NCBI GenBank assembly: GCA_032768795.1 | Contig: CP136493.1 | Location: forward strand, 2,046,001-2,110,000 | DNA: 64,000 bases | Direction of reading: 5' to 3' | Origin: Tremella fuciformis | Lineage: Eukaryota; Basidiomycota; Tremellomycetes; Tremellales; Tremellaceae | Part shown: positions 30,147 through 41,239 of the stretch, in pieces | Numbering within the stretch: the first letter of the stretch is position 1 | Layout: each line of letters begins with the position of its first letter | The notes under the pieces: model-generated | The model's database searches: none | What the model was told of the DNA's origin: nothing | Seen by the model: only the letters and a program-made list of their open reading frames with translations | Position numbers and translations under genes: made by a program

Positions 30147-31715
30147 TCATTTACCCTTCTTGTGCACGGACAAAGCATTGCAGGGTAGCATATAGAAATA
30201 AGTAAAATCTACATAAGCTATATGTGGTTCGATGCCGTCGTCGTCATGCCGTTGGCTCCTCCAGACTTGCGAGTCTCGACCATCTTCAGAGGGCGGTCCG
30301 TGCGCAGTGACTGTGTCCACGGCGTGATCATAGGCTAAATTCAGGGGTGAGATGTGCTCATGAGGATCGATCGAGGTTATCAGAAGGACGCGTGTATGTA
30401 AGTAGCGCATCGAGGCGGCCGAGCGTCCCTTCTTCCTGGGTGTTACATGTGGCGCACTCGCGTGAAGGGATATTCCCCCATCTCCGCTGCAGACGACAAT
30501 TGTCCGGGCGTCATTGACTGCAGCAGAGATTCGAGAAGTATGGGCGCGAACCTTGTAGCTCAAATGAAGTCTCGGAGCTGTGCTACCGTGCGCACGGTCG
30601 GTGTCCTCTGCCAAGCGAGACATCCAGATATACATACGTATGGGATTCACACTGAGTGGAAAGAAGTGGTGAACCGAGCGCCGCCCGCCTCTTACCTACT
30701 GGGACAGGACGGACAATAGAAAGATCTCCATAGGTTCGACAAGCAGCCGGTCATGCCTGTCGGGATCGCGGAGTGAGACGATCCCGGATTCGATCGGAGA
30801 GCTATTCGCGAAAACGCGACGTGGTGTTATCGAGAGGCTCATGTCCTTCATTCTGGCTCTGCCCTTGCTTGACATGGTCCCTGCCTTGATTTGTAGGGAA
30901 TCCGTTATCAGACTCGAACATGGTAGTGCTACCATCTTCTGCTAGTGTCAAGCTCCCAGTGCTCTGGATGCGTGCTAAGCTTTCCAGGAAACGTCCCGCT
31001 TTTGGCTTGAGGAGTATATCGTCGGCAAACCACACGCTCCACATGTGGAAATAGGTGCGCAGGTCGTGCAAAATTCCGGGTTCGCAAGGGGTCTTGGACG
31101 GGTCCTGCCCCAGATTCTACGTCTGCGGCGTCTGCCAGCTTCTGAAAGTCGCGGGCGGCCGGTGTATACCTCTCGAGCTCGAACGGATTCTCGGGGAAGC
31201 GGTGAGGATATCCCAGAACGTCTACGAATCAGTTCTGTAAAGTACCACCAACATCCGTCTGAGGTGGGTCTGAGAGCGGTGTCGATCTCTTCCGAAAGAA
31301 ATGGGACGAGACAGAGAACCTACCAGATATCGCCCGTGCCATGCGCCCAGATCTGGGCCCCTCCTGACTTTCGGACACACTGCTCGCGACCCCACTTGTG
31401 TTCTGAGCCTGGGTGGCGTCCTCCGATCGCGATGTCCGCAAGCTTGCGATGAACCGCATGTACTCGATATTCCCTTGAAATTGGAACGGCACCTGGATGG
31501 AATCAAGCAGCTCCTTGGTGATGCCATGTTCTAGGGCAAACATCTCTGGCGTTTGACTTCGATAAGTGTCGAGTTCGTCCGCCGTGTACTCGTTCAGACT
31601 GTCTTCGGCGAAGTTCCTGCAGTCCTCGTGGCGGCCTCGCCACCATCCGGCGCACTGTCGCCCTCAGAATGGCTTCTGCGTCAGTCCTTGTCAACCGATC
31701 CTCGAAGTCCGCCAT
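30147..31715 (-). CDS. Hypothetical protein, five exons
   Basis: I assembled exons 31696-31715, 31324-31616, 30933-31221, 30700-30867 and 30147-30651. They join in phase to 424 residues. Protein-like landmarks are NFAEDSLNEYTADELDTY, EHGITKELLDSIQVPFQFQ, GYPHRFPENPFELERY, RDFQKLADAADVESG, RARMKDMSLSITPRRVF, DRHDRLLVEPMEIFLL and ARTIVVCSGDGGISLH. Introns are 79, 102, 65 and 48 nt. The last three donors (GTAGGT, GTAGCA, GTAGGT) are reasonable; the first (GTTGAC) is weak. Without that first intron a frameshift near 31645 would be needed, or translation could start at the ATG at 31543 (MFALEHGITKEL). No domain is recognised. The overall phase closure supports a gene, but details of exons 1 and 3 are uncertain. 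Confidence 0.45.
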
Positions 31716-32177
31716 GTTGGGTGTGACTGGGTGCTAGGGCCACTTGAGGCGAGCGTGCAGCAGACGAAACGATAGAATCACACCAACAAGGCTTGAGCCC
31801 TACTGTGCTGACCAAAGTCGAGCAAAGGAGGATGGGGCGGCGAGGACAATGGGCAAGGCTTGCCGTGTTTCCAGAGCTGCCTTTGCCGCACAAGCGAGTT
31901 TTCCCATCGCCCCAAGCCCCGTATCCGGTCTTCCGTGATGAGAACGACGCTCATCTATCTCCCCGGGCTTGAAAGGTAGGACATTGTATCTCGTAGACGA
32001 AAGGTTGTCAGTATAGCGTACACGCGGACCCGTGCGCCCTGTCAAACCTGGAATGTGTTTTGCGGACTGGCTGAATGCGGCATGTTACTGGTTTATCTCG
32101 TTGATGTATGCCCATGCACGTATCTACATGTGTGGCCCATAATGCAATGCAAAATTGACTCAACCGACAACACGGCC
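31716..32177. other. 0.46-kb intergenic region downstream of RPA135
   Basis: No gene is supported. It includes the expected 3' end region of RPA135. Confidence 0.45.
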
Positions 32178-35100
32178 TCAAGTCACCGTCAAGTTGAGCT
32201 TGATGCCCATGCAAGCCATCTCGGCACACAACTGCTCGTCAGCTCCACTCTCGGACGACCCGACCTCTCGCATATTTGGAATCAGATAAGGACTCACATA
32301 ACGGAAAACATCTGTCTCGTCAGCTCAGGTCTACGACAACATGGAAGAGAGCTCACATGGCACGGCGACAACATCCATCAACCCCTTCTTCGCGCCTTGG
32401 CCCTTGACGACCATGCCCACTCTATCTCGCTTCTCGTCCTTGTGCTCGCTCTTGACCAGCGCGGCGTCCGGTCCGGGATCGCATATCCTGCAATACTCTT
32501 TTTGGCCTTCTCCATTGATCTCCTCGAACCCAAGCGTGATGAGACTTCCACATGTCCGGCATACCCAGGCGGTCGAGTAGTCGGAGCAGTTCATCAGTCG
32601 GTCTTGCAGCAAGAACGAGGTCCCATGGGCGATAAGGGCATCTCGCTCCATCTCTCCAAAACGGATACCACCTGCGCGCTTTCGGCCCTACATCATCAGC
32701 ACACTCGTCAACTTCATGGCCATGGGTGGGCTCACCTTGACAGGCTGTCTGGTCAGGGGGTCGACAGGCCCCGTTGTCCGCACCTGGAACTTGTCGTTGA
32801 CCATGTGTCGCAATCGCTGGTAGTACACGACACCAATATAGATGTCTGCATGGAACTCCTCTCCGGTGATACCAGAGTACATCGGCTCGTTGCCGTGATA
32901 GTTGTATCCCGCAGCTTTGAGCTGTTCGCCAAAGTAGTCGACCGGTCGATCGGTATCGCTGAATCGGAAGGGCGTCGCATCCTGCGCCAGGCCGTGCAAG
33001 GCCCCAGCCTTACCAGCCAGACTCTCGACGAACATGCCGATAGTCATACGCGACGGGAAAGCATGGGGGTTAATAATGACATCCGGCTGCATACCGCTCT
33101 CGGTGAACGGCATGTCGATTGCCGGGTACTTTTGCGAGCACACACCCTTTTGCCCGTGTCGCGAAGAGAACTTGTCGCCAATGACGGGTGCACGGGGGAT
33201 ACGAAGCTTGATGTGCACTTTTTGCAGCTCGCTATCGCCCGCATCGCTGCCGAGGAGACGGACCTCATCGATATATGCCACTTCGTCGCCTTTGTACTTG
33301 TGAACGCGGGTTTTGCCTGTGACATCGTCGATATATGCGCAAAGCGGGTCGCCCGACTTGACCTGGACGCCGAGCTTTGGGAGACCATCGTCAGAGATGT
33401 AGTCGTGGTAATTGCTATTTGGCTTGACGTCCCTGCCAAGACCAAAGTGGAGGGTAGGCTTGGACCGCTTGGATGCACCGGGAGTCGAGGCGAGGTCGAA
33501 AATATCAGACTTGTAAATTGTGCCGTATCCGAAGCCCCGCTCGTGCGCCGACTTGTTCAAGATCATAGCGTCTTCCATATCGTACCCGGTATAGGAGATG
33601 ACGGCGACGACGGCATTTGTACCATTGGGGAAGTGGTCGAAGCCATAGTGATTGTGCAGATTGGGACGGACAACGGGGGTTTGTCCAGACTGCAGCCTGT
33701 ACATCTTGTTGTCTGTCCGTTTCGAGAGGGCGGTGGAGGGTGTTCCCATGGACTGCTTGCCCATCTGGCACTGGTACATATTTCTTGGGGACTGGTTGAA
33801 ATCGCTGAAAGGCGTGAGGTTGGCGATGACAGACAAGATCGATGTCGGGTCCAGCTCGACATGCGTCGAGACGCCCTTCTCGATCTCCGCAGGAGTGCAG
33901 GCGATGTCCATGTAGACCTGCTCGAAGGAACCGACATGGTCGAGTTTGCCATTCTCGAGGTACGTAACGGGACGCATCATGCGAGAGCGCGAGGTGAAGA
34001 GGTAGAGACCGGGGTACTGACCACCCTTCGAGACGGGGACGTAACCGACCTCCATGTCGAGCGGGACACGGGAGTCGCCTTCTGTCTTGAGACGACGCAG
34101 TAGTTGGGCAAGCTGTTTAGACTTGGAGGGCGACGCCCAACCAATGACTTTGCCGTCGAGCTGAACTACGACCATATTCCTGCCGTCGATGGTCGACGCA
34201 AAGACCTGGGTCATCCCATGGGCGGTGAGGAGAGCGGGGATATGTGATGCGTCGAGCTGAGAGGTGATGAGTTTGCAAGTGTGCGATAGATGGTTGAGCA
34301 GACCACATGGCGAACCGTCTGGGGTGTGCACGGGACACAAGAAGCCCCATGATTCTGGGAGCAGCTTTCGGACGGTGGTAGTCTTGAGCTCGGCGAAGAA
34401 GGCGCCTCGGTGGATGCAGCGGAAATGGGAGAGGTAGCGGTAAAAGTTGAGCTTTTCAGCGACGATGGTGTACCCGGATGTTTGCTGCAGGTCGAGACCG
34501 GTGGGAGAGATGAGGTTGCCGGTAGCGAGGAAGTATGACAGCTTCTGGCCGATGTCCCAGTTGGTCTTGGACAAGACCGAGGTGAAGTAGCGGGCTACAA
34601 TGTCAGCTTTAGGAGGCAAAGTCGTGAAGCTAACTCGCGATTTGAAAACTCCCTCGCCTTGCCTTCCCGCAAATCTTTCTGAAACTGCGCCTTGACAGCC
34701 AGGAGGCAGTCGTCAAACTTCTCCTTGATGATCATGCCGTAGAGGAATCCCGGCAACAGGACCTCGTGATGCTGAGGCGAATCGGGGTTGTCTGCACCTG
34801 TAGTCCCTGATACCTGGGAGTATAGTTTACGAAGCATAAATCTGAAGTCAGCGCTGCTATTTGTACATCCAATCGACAGACTCACATCAACATGCGGAAT
34901 TTGTCACGGGGCTGGGGCAGATGCACAAGGACCACCTTGTTGAGCAAAAAGCTGCCGACTTGGATATTGCTCCAGTCCTCCGGGCACCCAAGCACGACTC
35001 TGAACTTGTCGCCAAGGTAGTCCAGACTTTGGGTTCCCGTATGCAGTCCCCAAGCCTTCTGCCCACGCAGCAGTAGCTCCACACGATCCGTCAAGAAGGT

Positions 35101-36174
35101 ATTGTCATATTCGCCCTGGATGAGACCCTCAAAGACCTCCTTGTCCGAAGCATTGACCAGCGCCTTGAGGATAAGCATGAGCGGGATCATGTACTCCACT
35201 TTGCGCCACGCAAAGCGAAGCGTCGCCCCGCCGTTGGAGAGGTAGTGGATGGTGTTGGTGCATGCCGACTGGTCCGGTCGGACACAGCGTATTTGGCATC
35301 CATAAGGGGTGTAGGATACGCCGCGCTTGGCGAACGAGGGGCGGTATAGGTTGAGTGGGTGATGCCGGCGGGGAACGACGAGGTATCGGATGAGCTTCTC
35401 GTTGCCGTTGACGACAAAGTAGCCGCCGAACGAGGACGATTCTTCGCCACGCTTGATCAGCTCGGACGAGGGAAGGTCGCGGAGGTTGCACCGTGCCGAC
35501 TGTCATAAGCGTCGTCGCCTTTGGCAACCTGTGTGGGCTCACTCTGACCATGACAGGAAGAAGGCCGCAGTCTTTCACTTCCTCGTGCTCGATGCTCTGG
35601 CCATCTTCCCCGGTGTACGTCCAGCGAATGGTCGCTGTGAGTCTCGAGCGATAGGTAGTGAGTCGCTCGCGAGCCTAAACGTGAGCTTGCAAACCTCAAG
35701 GATGATGAAGCTCACCTCGGAGGGGAAGATGCGTCGTTCTGCCGCGAGCTTGTCTTTCTCCGGGACCATCGGTCGGCCAATGGCGACTTTGTCTATGCGG
35801 TCTGTCATATCAGCAACGGGCACGACGGACAAAGAATCATCAAGCTGCTGAACAGGAGGAGGCTAGGGGAGGCGGGCCCAAGGCTCACAGCTGATCTTGT
35901 TCCCCCAAGGCATGGCCTCCGACGCCTTCCCATCAAAAACGACTTTACTCCCTACATCCTCCACGCCCAGGGCCAACAGCCCCTTGTTGCCCTGATCGTC
36001 CTCCAGCAGAGCATTGAATGACTCAATGTGCGGCTTGACAAGCTCGTCGAGGGCGGGAATGTCGGACTGCGCCGTGGGGGGATGTCGGAACTGTCTCTCG
36101 CGGGTGAGGGTGCGGAAGGTCGTGTGGTCTTTCGAGTACGAGGGTCCTGGGGCGAGAGGATCAGAGACTGACAT
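32178..36174 (-). CDS. RPA135: RNA polymerase I second-largest subunit RPA135
   Basis: This is the beta-like core subunit of Pol I, which transcribes rRNA in the nucleolus. Nine exons (35889-36174, 35716-35801, 35543-35674, 34886-35499, 34639-34841, 32736-34594, 32357-32687, 32298-32311, 32178-32231) give 1192 residues, close to yeast Rpa135 (1203). Motifs in order are [69 protein letters not shown] (Pol I-type), the [13 protein letters not shown] box, [14 protein letters not shown], the nucleotide-binding loop [26 protein letters not shown], a C-terminal zinc-binding pair (CRTCGSL, CRIC) and [16 protein letters not shown]. The exon of 14 nt encodes only part of PYVFRY. The intron 34595-34638 begins GCGAGT rather than GT. 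The start [10 protein letters not shown] is the first ATG of the open exon. Confidence 0.96.
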
Positions 36175-36430
36175 GGTGCTCTAATCAGCACGACAGCTAC
36201 TGAATGCTCGCTGCCTGCTGCTGCTATGCGTACTCCTGAGTAGAAATGTATACGATAGAGAGACAGAGACGAAGGGTTGAAGACGAGCAACTTTTTGCTT
36301 CCGTTCCTGCTGGTCGACCTCCACTTTTTCACCACGACCCTCTCCTCTAACAGAAAGACGAGTACAAGCCCATGGGCCATGCAACATGCAGTCTACTCTA
36401 CCCAAACAGCATCGACACCCGGGCTCCCAG

Positions 36431-37982
36431 CTACCACGCCATCTGCACCCCCCACTTTCTCAGCTGCTCGCACGCCGGACTCTTCTCCCGCCGTATCTCC
36501 CGGATCTTATCATGATCCGCCCCAAACCCAAAGAAACCCGCCTCGTTGGCTATACGTTGCTGCTGACGATGACTGAACATCTCACACTGCCAGTCAGCCC
36601 GTGCTTGCACCGAGAGAGAAGATAGCCCACCTCGTTGCGCAACGAGTTGACGTAAACATTCTCCACGCCCCGCTCAAACGACCGTACTTTGCTGCTGTAC
36701 ATCGCGGCGTCCTTGCTCTCCCGCCTCGACTCTGGCACAGACTGCCATATCCTGCTGCCGTCCCACTCGTCTTTGTTGACATAGTAGTCGACATTCCAAT
36801 TCCACGTGGTGCGGTGTTGGTCGTACTGCGTGCTCGGTGTAAATGCGTAGGTCGGATCGGGGTGGACGCTCGAGAAGATGGACGGGAGAACGGAGACAAG
36901 GCCAAAGAGGAAGAGGATGAGCAGCGGGAGGAGGGCGACGAACGGCGAAGACGGTTCGGCGTTCTGGGCTTGTTGACCCGGTCGGCGAGTTTGGAACGTC
37001 CGGAACCCGCCCGGTCCACCGAACGTAAAGACATTCGCTTGACCACCGAACGGGCCGCCGCCCATCCCCCCTCCGCCGAAGAACATGTTGAACAGGTCTT
37101 CCGGGTTGATCTCGCCCTGGAAGCCGCCGCCACCTTGGGGAAAGTGCATGCCGCCTCCGCGGAACATGTTGGCCGCTGCTGCAGAGGCACCTCCGCCGCC
37201 GCCTCGCTGTGTCGGGTCGGCGGTGGGATTGCTATCGAATATTTGCCGCAGGTTTGTGTCCGACAAGACCTGGAATGCTTTGGAGACCACTATCCGTGAG
37301 CTGTAACTCCAAAAAGACGATGTAGGGCGCACTCTTGAACGCCTCATCTGCGCCTGGTGCACCACTGCTTGTGAGCTGCAGCCTGGTGGAACGTTTCGTA
37401 GCTCACTTCTTGTCCGGATGCAATGCCAGCGCCAGCTTCTTGTACGCCTTCTTGACATCGTTCTCCGTACAGGTCTTCTCCACTTCTCATCAGCACACCA
37501 CTTCGCCAAGCCAAGAACGGACACTCACACGACAGGATCTCATAGTACTGGTGATGCTTGCACATCTTGACCCGCTTGACCACCTCCATCTGCTTGGCCG
37601 TATACTCCCTCTTCTCTTTCGGCTTCTCCCCAGCCCCGGCTCCCGCTCTACTCGGGCCACTCGCACTCGACGCTTCATGGCCCGGGCGCCGATGCACACC
37701 GGCCGCACTCGCATGTTCCTCCACCCCACTCGCCCTGGCCGAGCCATTCGGCGTGGGGGTCGAAGGACCAGCGGACGACTCGGACTCGGTCGAGGTGGAA
37801 GCGGAGCTGGCGGAGATGATGATTTCTCGCTGGATGATCGTGAGCAGCGCCTCGCCCTCTGGAGTCGAGTAGAGCGATACGCTCTTTTTGGCGAATTTCA
37901 GCGCTGATGGGAGGTTGGAGGAGGAGCGGTGTCGCTGGGCTATGGACAGGCATCGGATCGCCTCTTCGCGGTTGACCTCCAT
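36431..37982 (-). CDS. DNAJB12/14-like ER-membrane J-domain protein
   Basis: This is an Hsp40 co-chaperone of the class anchored in the ER membrane with the J domain facing the cytosol. It hands misfolded membrane proteins to Hsp70 for degradation. Exons 37529-37982, 37407-37482, 37333-37367, 36631-37289 and 36431-36586 give 459 residues in phase. The N-terminus MEVNREEAIRCLSIAQRH is typical of the DNAJB12 group. The J domain runs from QYYEILSLEKTC through ALALHPDKNSGAP (HPD motif present) to KAFQVLSDTNLRQIFD. A Gly/Phe-rich linker (GGGFQGEINPEDLFNMFFGG) follows, then one membrane helix (VALLPLLILFLFGLVSVLP), then the DUF1977-type C-terminal domain with YYVNKDEW and YVNSLRNECEMF. Two introns split the HPD-proximal part. 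It is tandem with RPA135 and divergent from SDE2. Confidence 0.93.
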
Positions 37983-38265
37983 TCTGAGTCGAGCGCGGCT
38001 TGTCCGCCGGGAGTCTGGCCTGCCGAGGGGTGCTTGGGATGGTGCTTGTGAGCGTTGAGGGGGGGGGGGGATGGTCGCTGAGAGAGGCCACGTATGGGCA
38101 AGAGGAGCGTCACATGACCAGCAACGGAAGCAATTCTCCCAACGGCAGGGTTACGTAACAAGCACTTCTCTCACCATCTTGCCACCGATGCTACTCGACC
38201 TGCTCATAGACTCTTTACCTACGAAGCGCAACGCTATGCTCGCTCTTTCAGCCGTCGAGCCAGCG
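37983..38265. promoter_or_regulatory. Shared divergent promoter of the J-protein and SDE2 genes
   Basis: About 280 bp lie between the two divergent starts. The region contains a G12 run at 38059-38070 (C12 on the other strand) but no obvious TATA box. Confidence 0.5.
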
Positions 38266-39066
38266 ATGGACGCTCAGCAGACCGTCTTCCTCAGACTTCC
38301 GCACCCTCTCGGCTCGCATCAACTCCGAGCGTCACCCTCGTCTCATCTGATCGACCTCCTCCCTCTTCAGCTTCAAGACCAGAATGTCTATATGCGATCT
38401 ACCACTGCCATCCTTGACCCTTTCTGCTCCTTATCCAGCCTCGCCGACGACTCTTCTCACCCTGTATTCTTGGAAGTATGTCCCCGTCTTCTCGGTGGGA
38501 AAGGGGGCTTCGGCACCCAGCTCCGAGCGGCAGGATGCAGAATGGCCAGTGGAAAAGACACGAATAAAGACGCATGCCGCGACCTCTCCGGGCGGCGAAT
38601 AGCGACGATCAAAGAGGCACAACGTACCGCCGAGCTGCTCGAGTCTGCTCCTGCTATCAAGGCCCAAGCGGCAGCTGCCGAGCGCGCCAAGCTCGAAGCC
38701 CTCGAGAGGAAGCTCGGTATCTCCCCCGCCGGGAACGGGGGCGAGTCGAGCCGCTCCGCCGTGCCGGGCGCAGAGGAGGGAGACAAGAAGCGCGTGGCGG
38801 ATGTGGATTTGGAAGAGCTGGCGCGGAAGAAGCACAAGTTTGAAGATAACGAGTTTCTCGAGCAGAGCCGGGAGATCAACGAGAGCGTCAGGTCGGCGGT
38901 CAGTAAGGGTGAGTCTTTGGTGTTTGGACAGTGAGGGAAGGGGTGAGGCTGACGAGCAGCCATGTTGCTGAAGAAGAAGAAAAAGGCCAAGGTCGGCCCG
39001 GAGGTGCAGAAGGACAAGGATAAAGTGGCCATGCCCCCGCCGGCGATGAAGGCCGCGGCGGCCTAG
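38266..39066 (+). CDS. SDE2: SDE2, ubiquitin-fold splicing and replication-stress protein
   Basis: Sde2 is made as a ubiquitin-like fold precursor. It is cleaved after a Gly-Gly and then joins the spliceosome, where it supports splicing of selected introns; in animals it also acts in replication stress. Exons 38266-38908 and 38960-39066 (51-nt intron) give 249 residues. The N-terminal ~75 residues form the ubiquitin-like part (TVFLRLPHPLGSHQL). The cleavage site is VCPRLLGGKGGFGTQLR, followed by the conserved CRDLSGRRIATIKEAQR. A long basic/acidic helix (AQAAAAERAKLEALERKL) and a Lys-rich C-terminus follow. I chose the ATG at 38266 because it puts the ubiquitin fold directly at the N-terminus; upstream in-frame ATGs (38071, 38190, 38236) would add unrelated residues. 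Confidence 0.92.
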
Positions 39067-39817
39067 CTTGACGACTAGCAGTGTGAACAGCGTTGGAGGT
39101 GTTGTACTAGAGATGCTCTGAGCCATGTGCAGTTGGGCTACTGCTTATTGAATTGCATGTCCTAATCGGCGATGTTCGGTGCTGCTCCGGTAGAAGAACA
39201 GGCACGAAGAAGAGATGAAGAGATGTTTACCCCGGTGCTCATTGGGAAACCTTGCCTCTGCTCTCCCCATCTATCGACACATCCCATCCCTCGTCCTCAT
39301 GCCAAAGCATCACAAACTCCTCGGTTCCACCCCGCCCAGGCAGTCGCGTACACACCCCATGCCCATGCCCACCCGACAGGCTGCCCCGAGAGGACGAAAC
39401 AGTCCAGGCCAAACATGTCGTCGATCAGCATGACATGTCCCGTCGGACAGACCGACAACGATGCTCGTCGGACCGGTCCTCGGAGCTTGGGCCAGCGTAC
39501 GCCGCGTTACCGGGCGCTGACCACTGACAGCATGTCGTACGGCGGCGGTGCATGGGATATGTATGGTCGGCGGCGCCGAACGAACCTTCTGACGGGTCGG
39601 GCGTGTTTGGTCGATTGTTGAGCACTTACGAACTGACTCGGAGGCGTACATCGTACTGTACATATGTACATCGCACATTGTACACCGCGTTATTATCTCT
39701 CCCAATCACCACCTGCAGAGCGACACTCGACACTCGGCACTAGTGTACTGCTGGTCGCCTTCGCCTACACCTGGACACCGACATCGCACCCTCGCTGACG
39801 CCCGCCCACTCGCCACG
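39067..39817. other. 0.75-kb intergenic region upstream of the secreted-protein gene
   Basis: Only low-quality frames are present; no gene is supported. Confidence 0.45.
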
Positions 39818-41079
39818 ATGCACCTCCCACCCCTGCTCCTCTGCCTCCTAGCAGCGCACGCCCTCGCACGCAAAGCCGCCCCGCCCACTCGAGAAATCCC
39901 CACGCTGCAATACCTCAAACCCAAGTCGAACCGCTCGCGACTGATCGACCAGCGCGCCGCCTTCTACGGCGAAGGGGACCGCCTCAACCCCGGCGCGGCG
40001 CGGCGCAACACCGCAGGCGCCGGGTCGGCCGCCCGTCGTGGGCGGTACAGCCCCAAGCAGACCATCGAAGAAGTCAGCCTCTCGCTCGCCGACGTGGACA
40101 TGGGCGCCGAAGACCCTCTCCCCGAAATCGGCGTTGCGCACGGGCACGAGGTGGAGCCCGCCGCGCTCGAGGCGCTGGAAGTGGCCGACGCGCGCCGGGA
40201 AGCGGAGGAGGACGCCATGCTCATGGCGCACCGCGAGGTCGACGATGCGCACGAGGTCCGGACGGTGGAAGAAGCACAGAGGGAGGAACGCGCGCTGCGA
40301 AAGCGCGAAAAGGAGCACGAGCGCGCGCTGATGGACCGCGATGGGCCGCTGGGGCTCGCGGAGGAGATCTCCTCGTACGCGCGGGCGAAGAGGGGCGTCA
40401 GGCAGCGGCGGAGAAAGCAGGGCAAGGGCAAGGCCAGGACGGGCAAAGGCGGCGCCGTCACCGCGGGGGACAGAGCCAAGGCCAAGGCCGAGGCGATGGC
40501 CAAGGGGGTGGAGCACGTTACTTTGGCAGACCACTCTGCTGGGCCTGTCGCACACGACTCTACCGACGCATTGGTGCTCGACTCGACTACTGCCGCTGCA
40601 GCTGCTGTAGTGGCAGCGCCTGTAGCAGCCGCGGCGGCGCCCGTACTGGCGCCCGGTCAATACGCCTCGTGTCAGACACACCGGTACGCCATTGGTTATG
40701 CCCGCTTTCCCGGCTGGAGACTCGACGGCGACGAGATGAGCGGGGCAGTACCGGTGACGCCGGAGATGGCGTGCGTCTCGGCGTGCACGCACTATGGAGA
40801 AGGTGAGTGGCGCCGCGAGATCTCCTGATGTGGAGCTGGGCTCATTGCAGCCTGCACTGGCGTCGCGTTCTCCCCCAGTTCCAAGACGTGTCAAATGAAA
40901 GGTGTCAACATTGCCGACTGGAAGTTCCTCCCTAGTGCCGAGGCCGACGTGGTGGCCTTGGCAGGAGGGTGCGAGGCGTGGGCCGCCTATGGTGAGTCAC
41001 CCTCAACAACATGCAGCGAAGTGAAGCAAGACTGATCCCAGTGCCGGCCGAGATGGCTCTGGCATGCTGCGACGCCTAG
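39818..41079 (+). CDS. Secreted protein with C-terminal PAN-like cysteine domain
   Basis: Exons 39818-40802, 40851-40991 and 41042-41079 (introns 48 and 50 nt) give 387 residues. The start MHLPPLLLCLLAAHALA was chosen over an upstream in-frame ATG because it is a clear signal peptide. The middle is highly charged, with a long Arg/Glu helical stretch (REAEEDAMLMAHREVDDAHE) that may form a coiled coil, then a basic GKGKARTGKGG region and an Ala/Val/Pro-rich linker (AAAAAVVAAPVAAAA). The C-terminal ~100 residues have a disulphide-rich pattern (SCQTHRYAIGY, MACVSACTHYGEACTG, KTCQMKG, GGCEAW, ACC) like a fungal PAN/apple-type domain, which usually binds sugars or proteins at the cell surface. It converges on DOA10 (160 bp apart). 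The PAN assignment is by cysteine spacing only. Confidence 0.75.
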
Positions 41080-41239
41080 TCGTGTACAGCCAGAAGAGGG
41101 AAAACGATCTGATCCCATACGTCTTTTGGGCTTTCAAGTTGGTGTATAGATAGATGTAGGACACAATGTACGAGCTGCATCGTCCATGCTGCGAACCTCT
41201 ACAGTGTATCCGGTGCAAGGTATACTGACAGACCGCCGA

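Noticed and set aside
31617..31695. Frameshift near 31645 in the five-exon hypothetical gene
   Set aside because: A 79-nt intron (weak donor GTTGAC) or a start at 31543 explains the frame change without a lesion.
32055..34103. 682-codon open frame on the plus strand
   Set aside because: It is the mirror of the conserved RPA135 exon; its translation has no protein-family features.
39848..40894. 348-codon minus-strand frame opposite the secreted protein
   Set aside because: It arises from the strong GC3 bias of the plus-strand gene, which has a signal peptide and a coherent intron structure.
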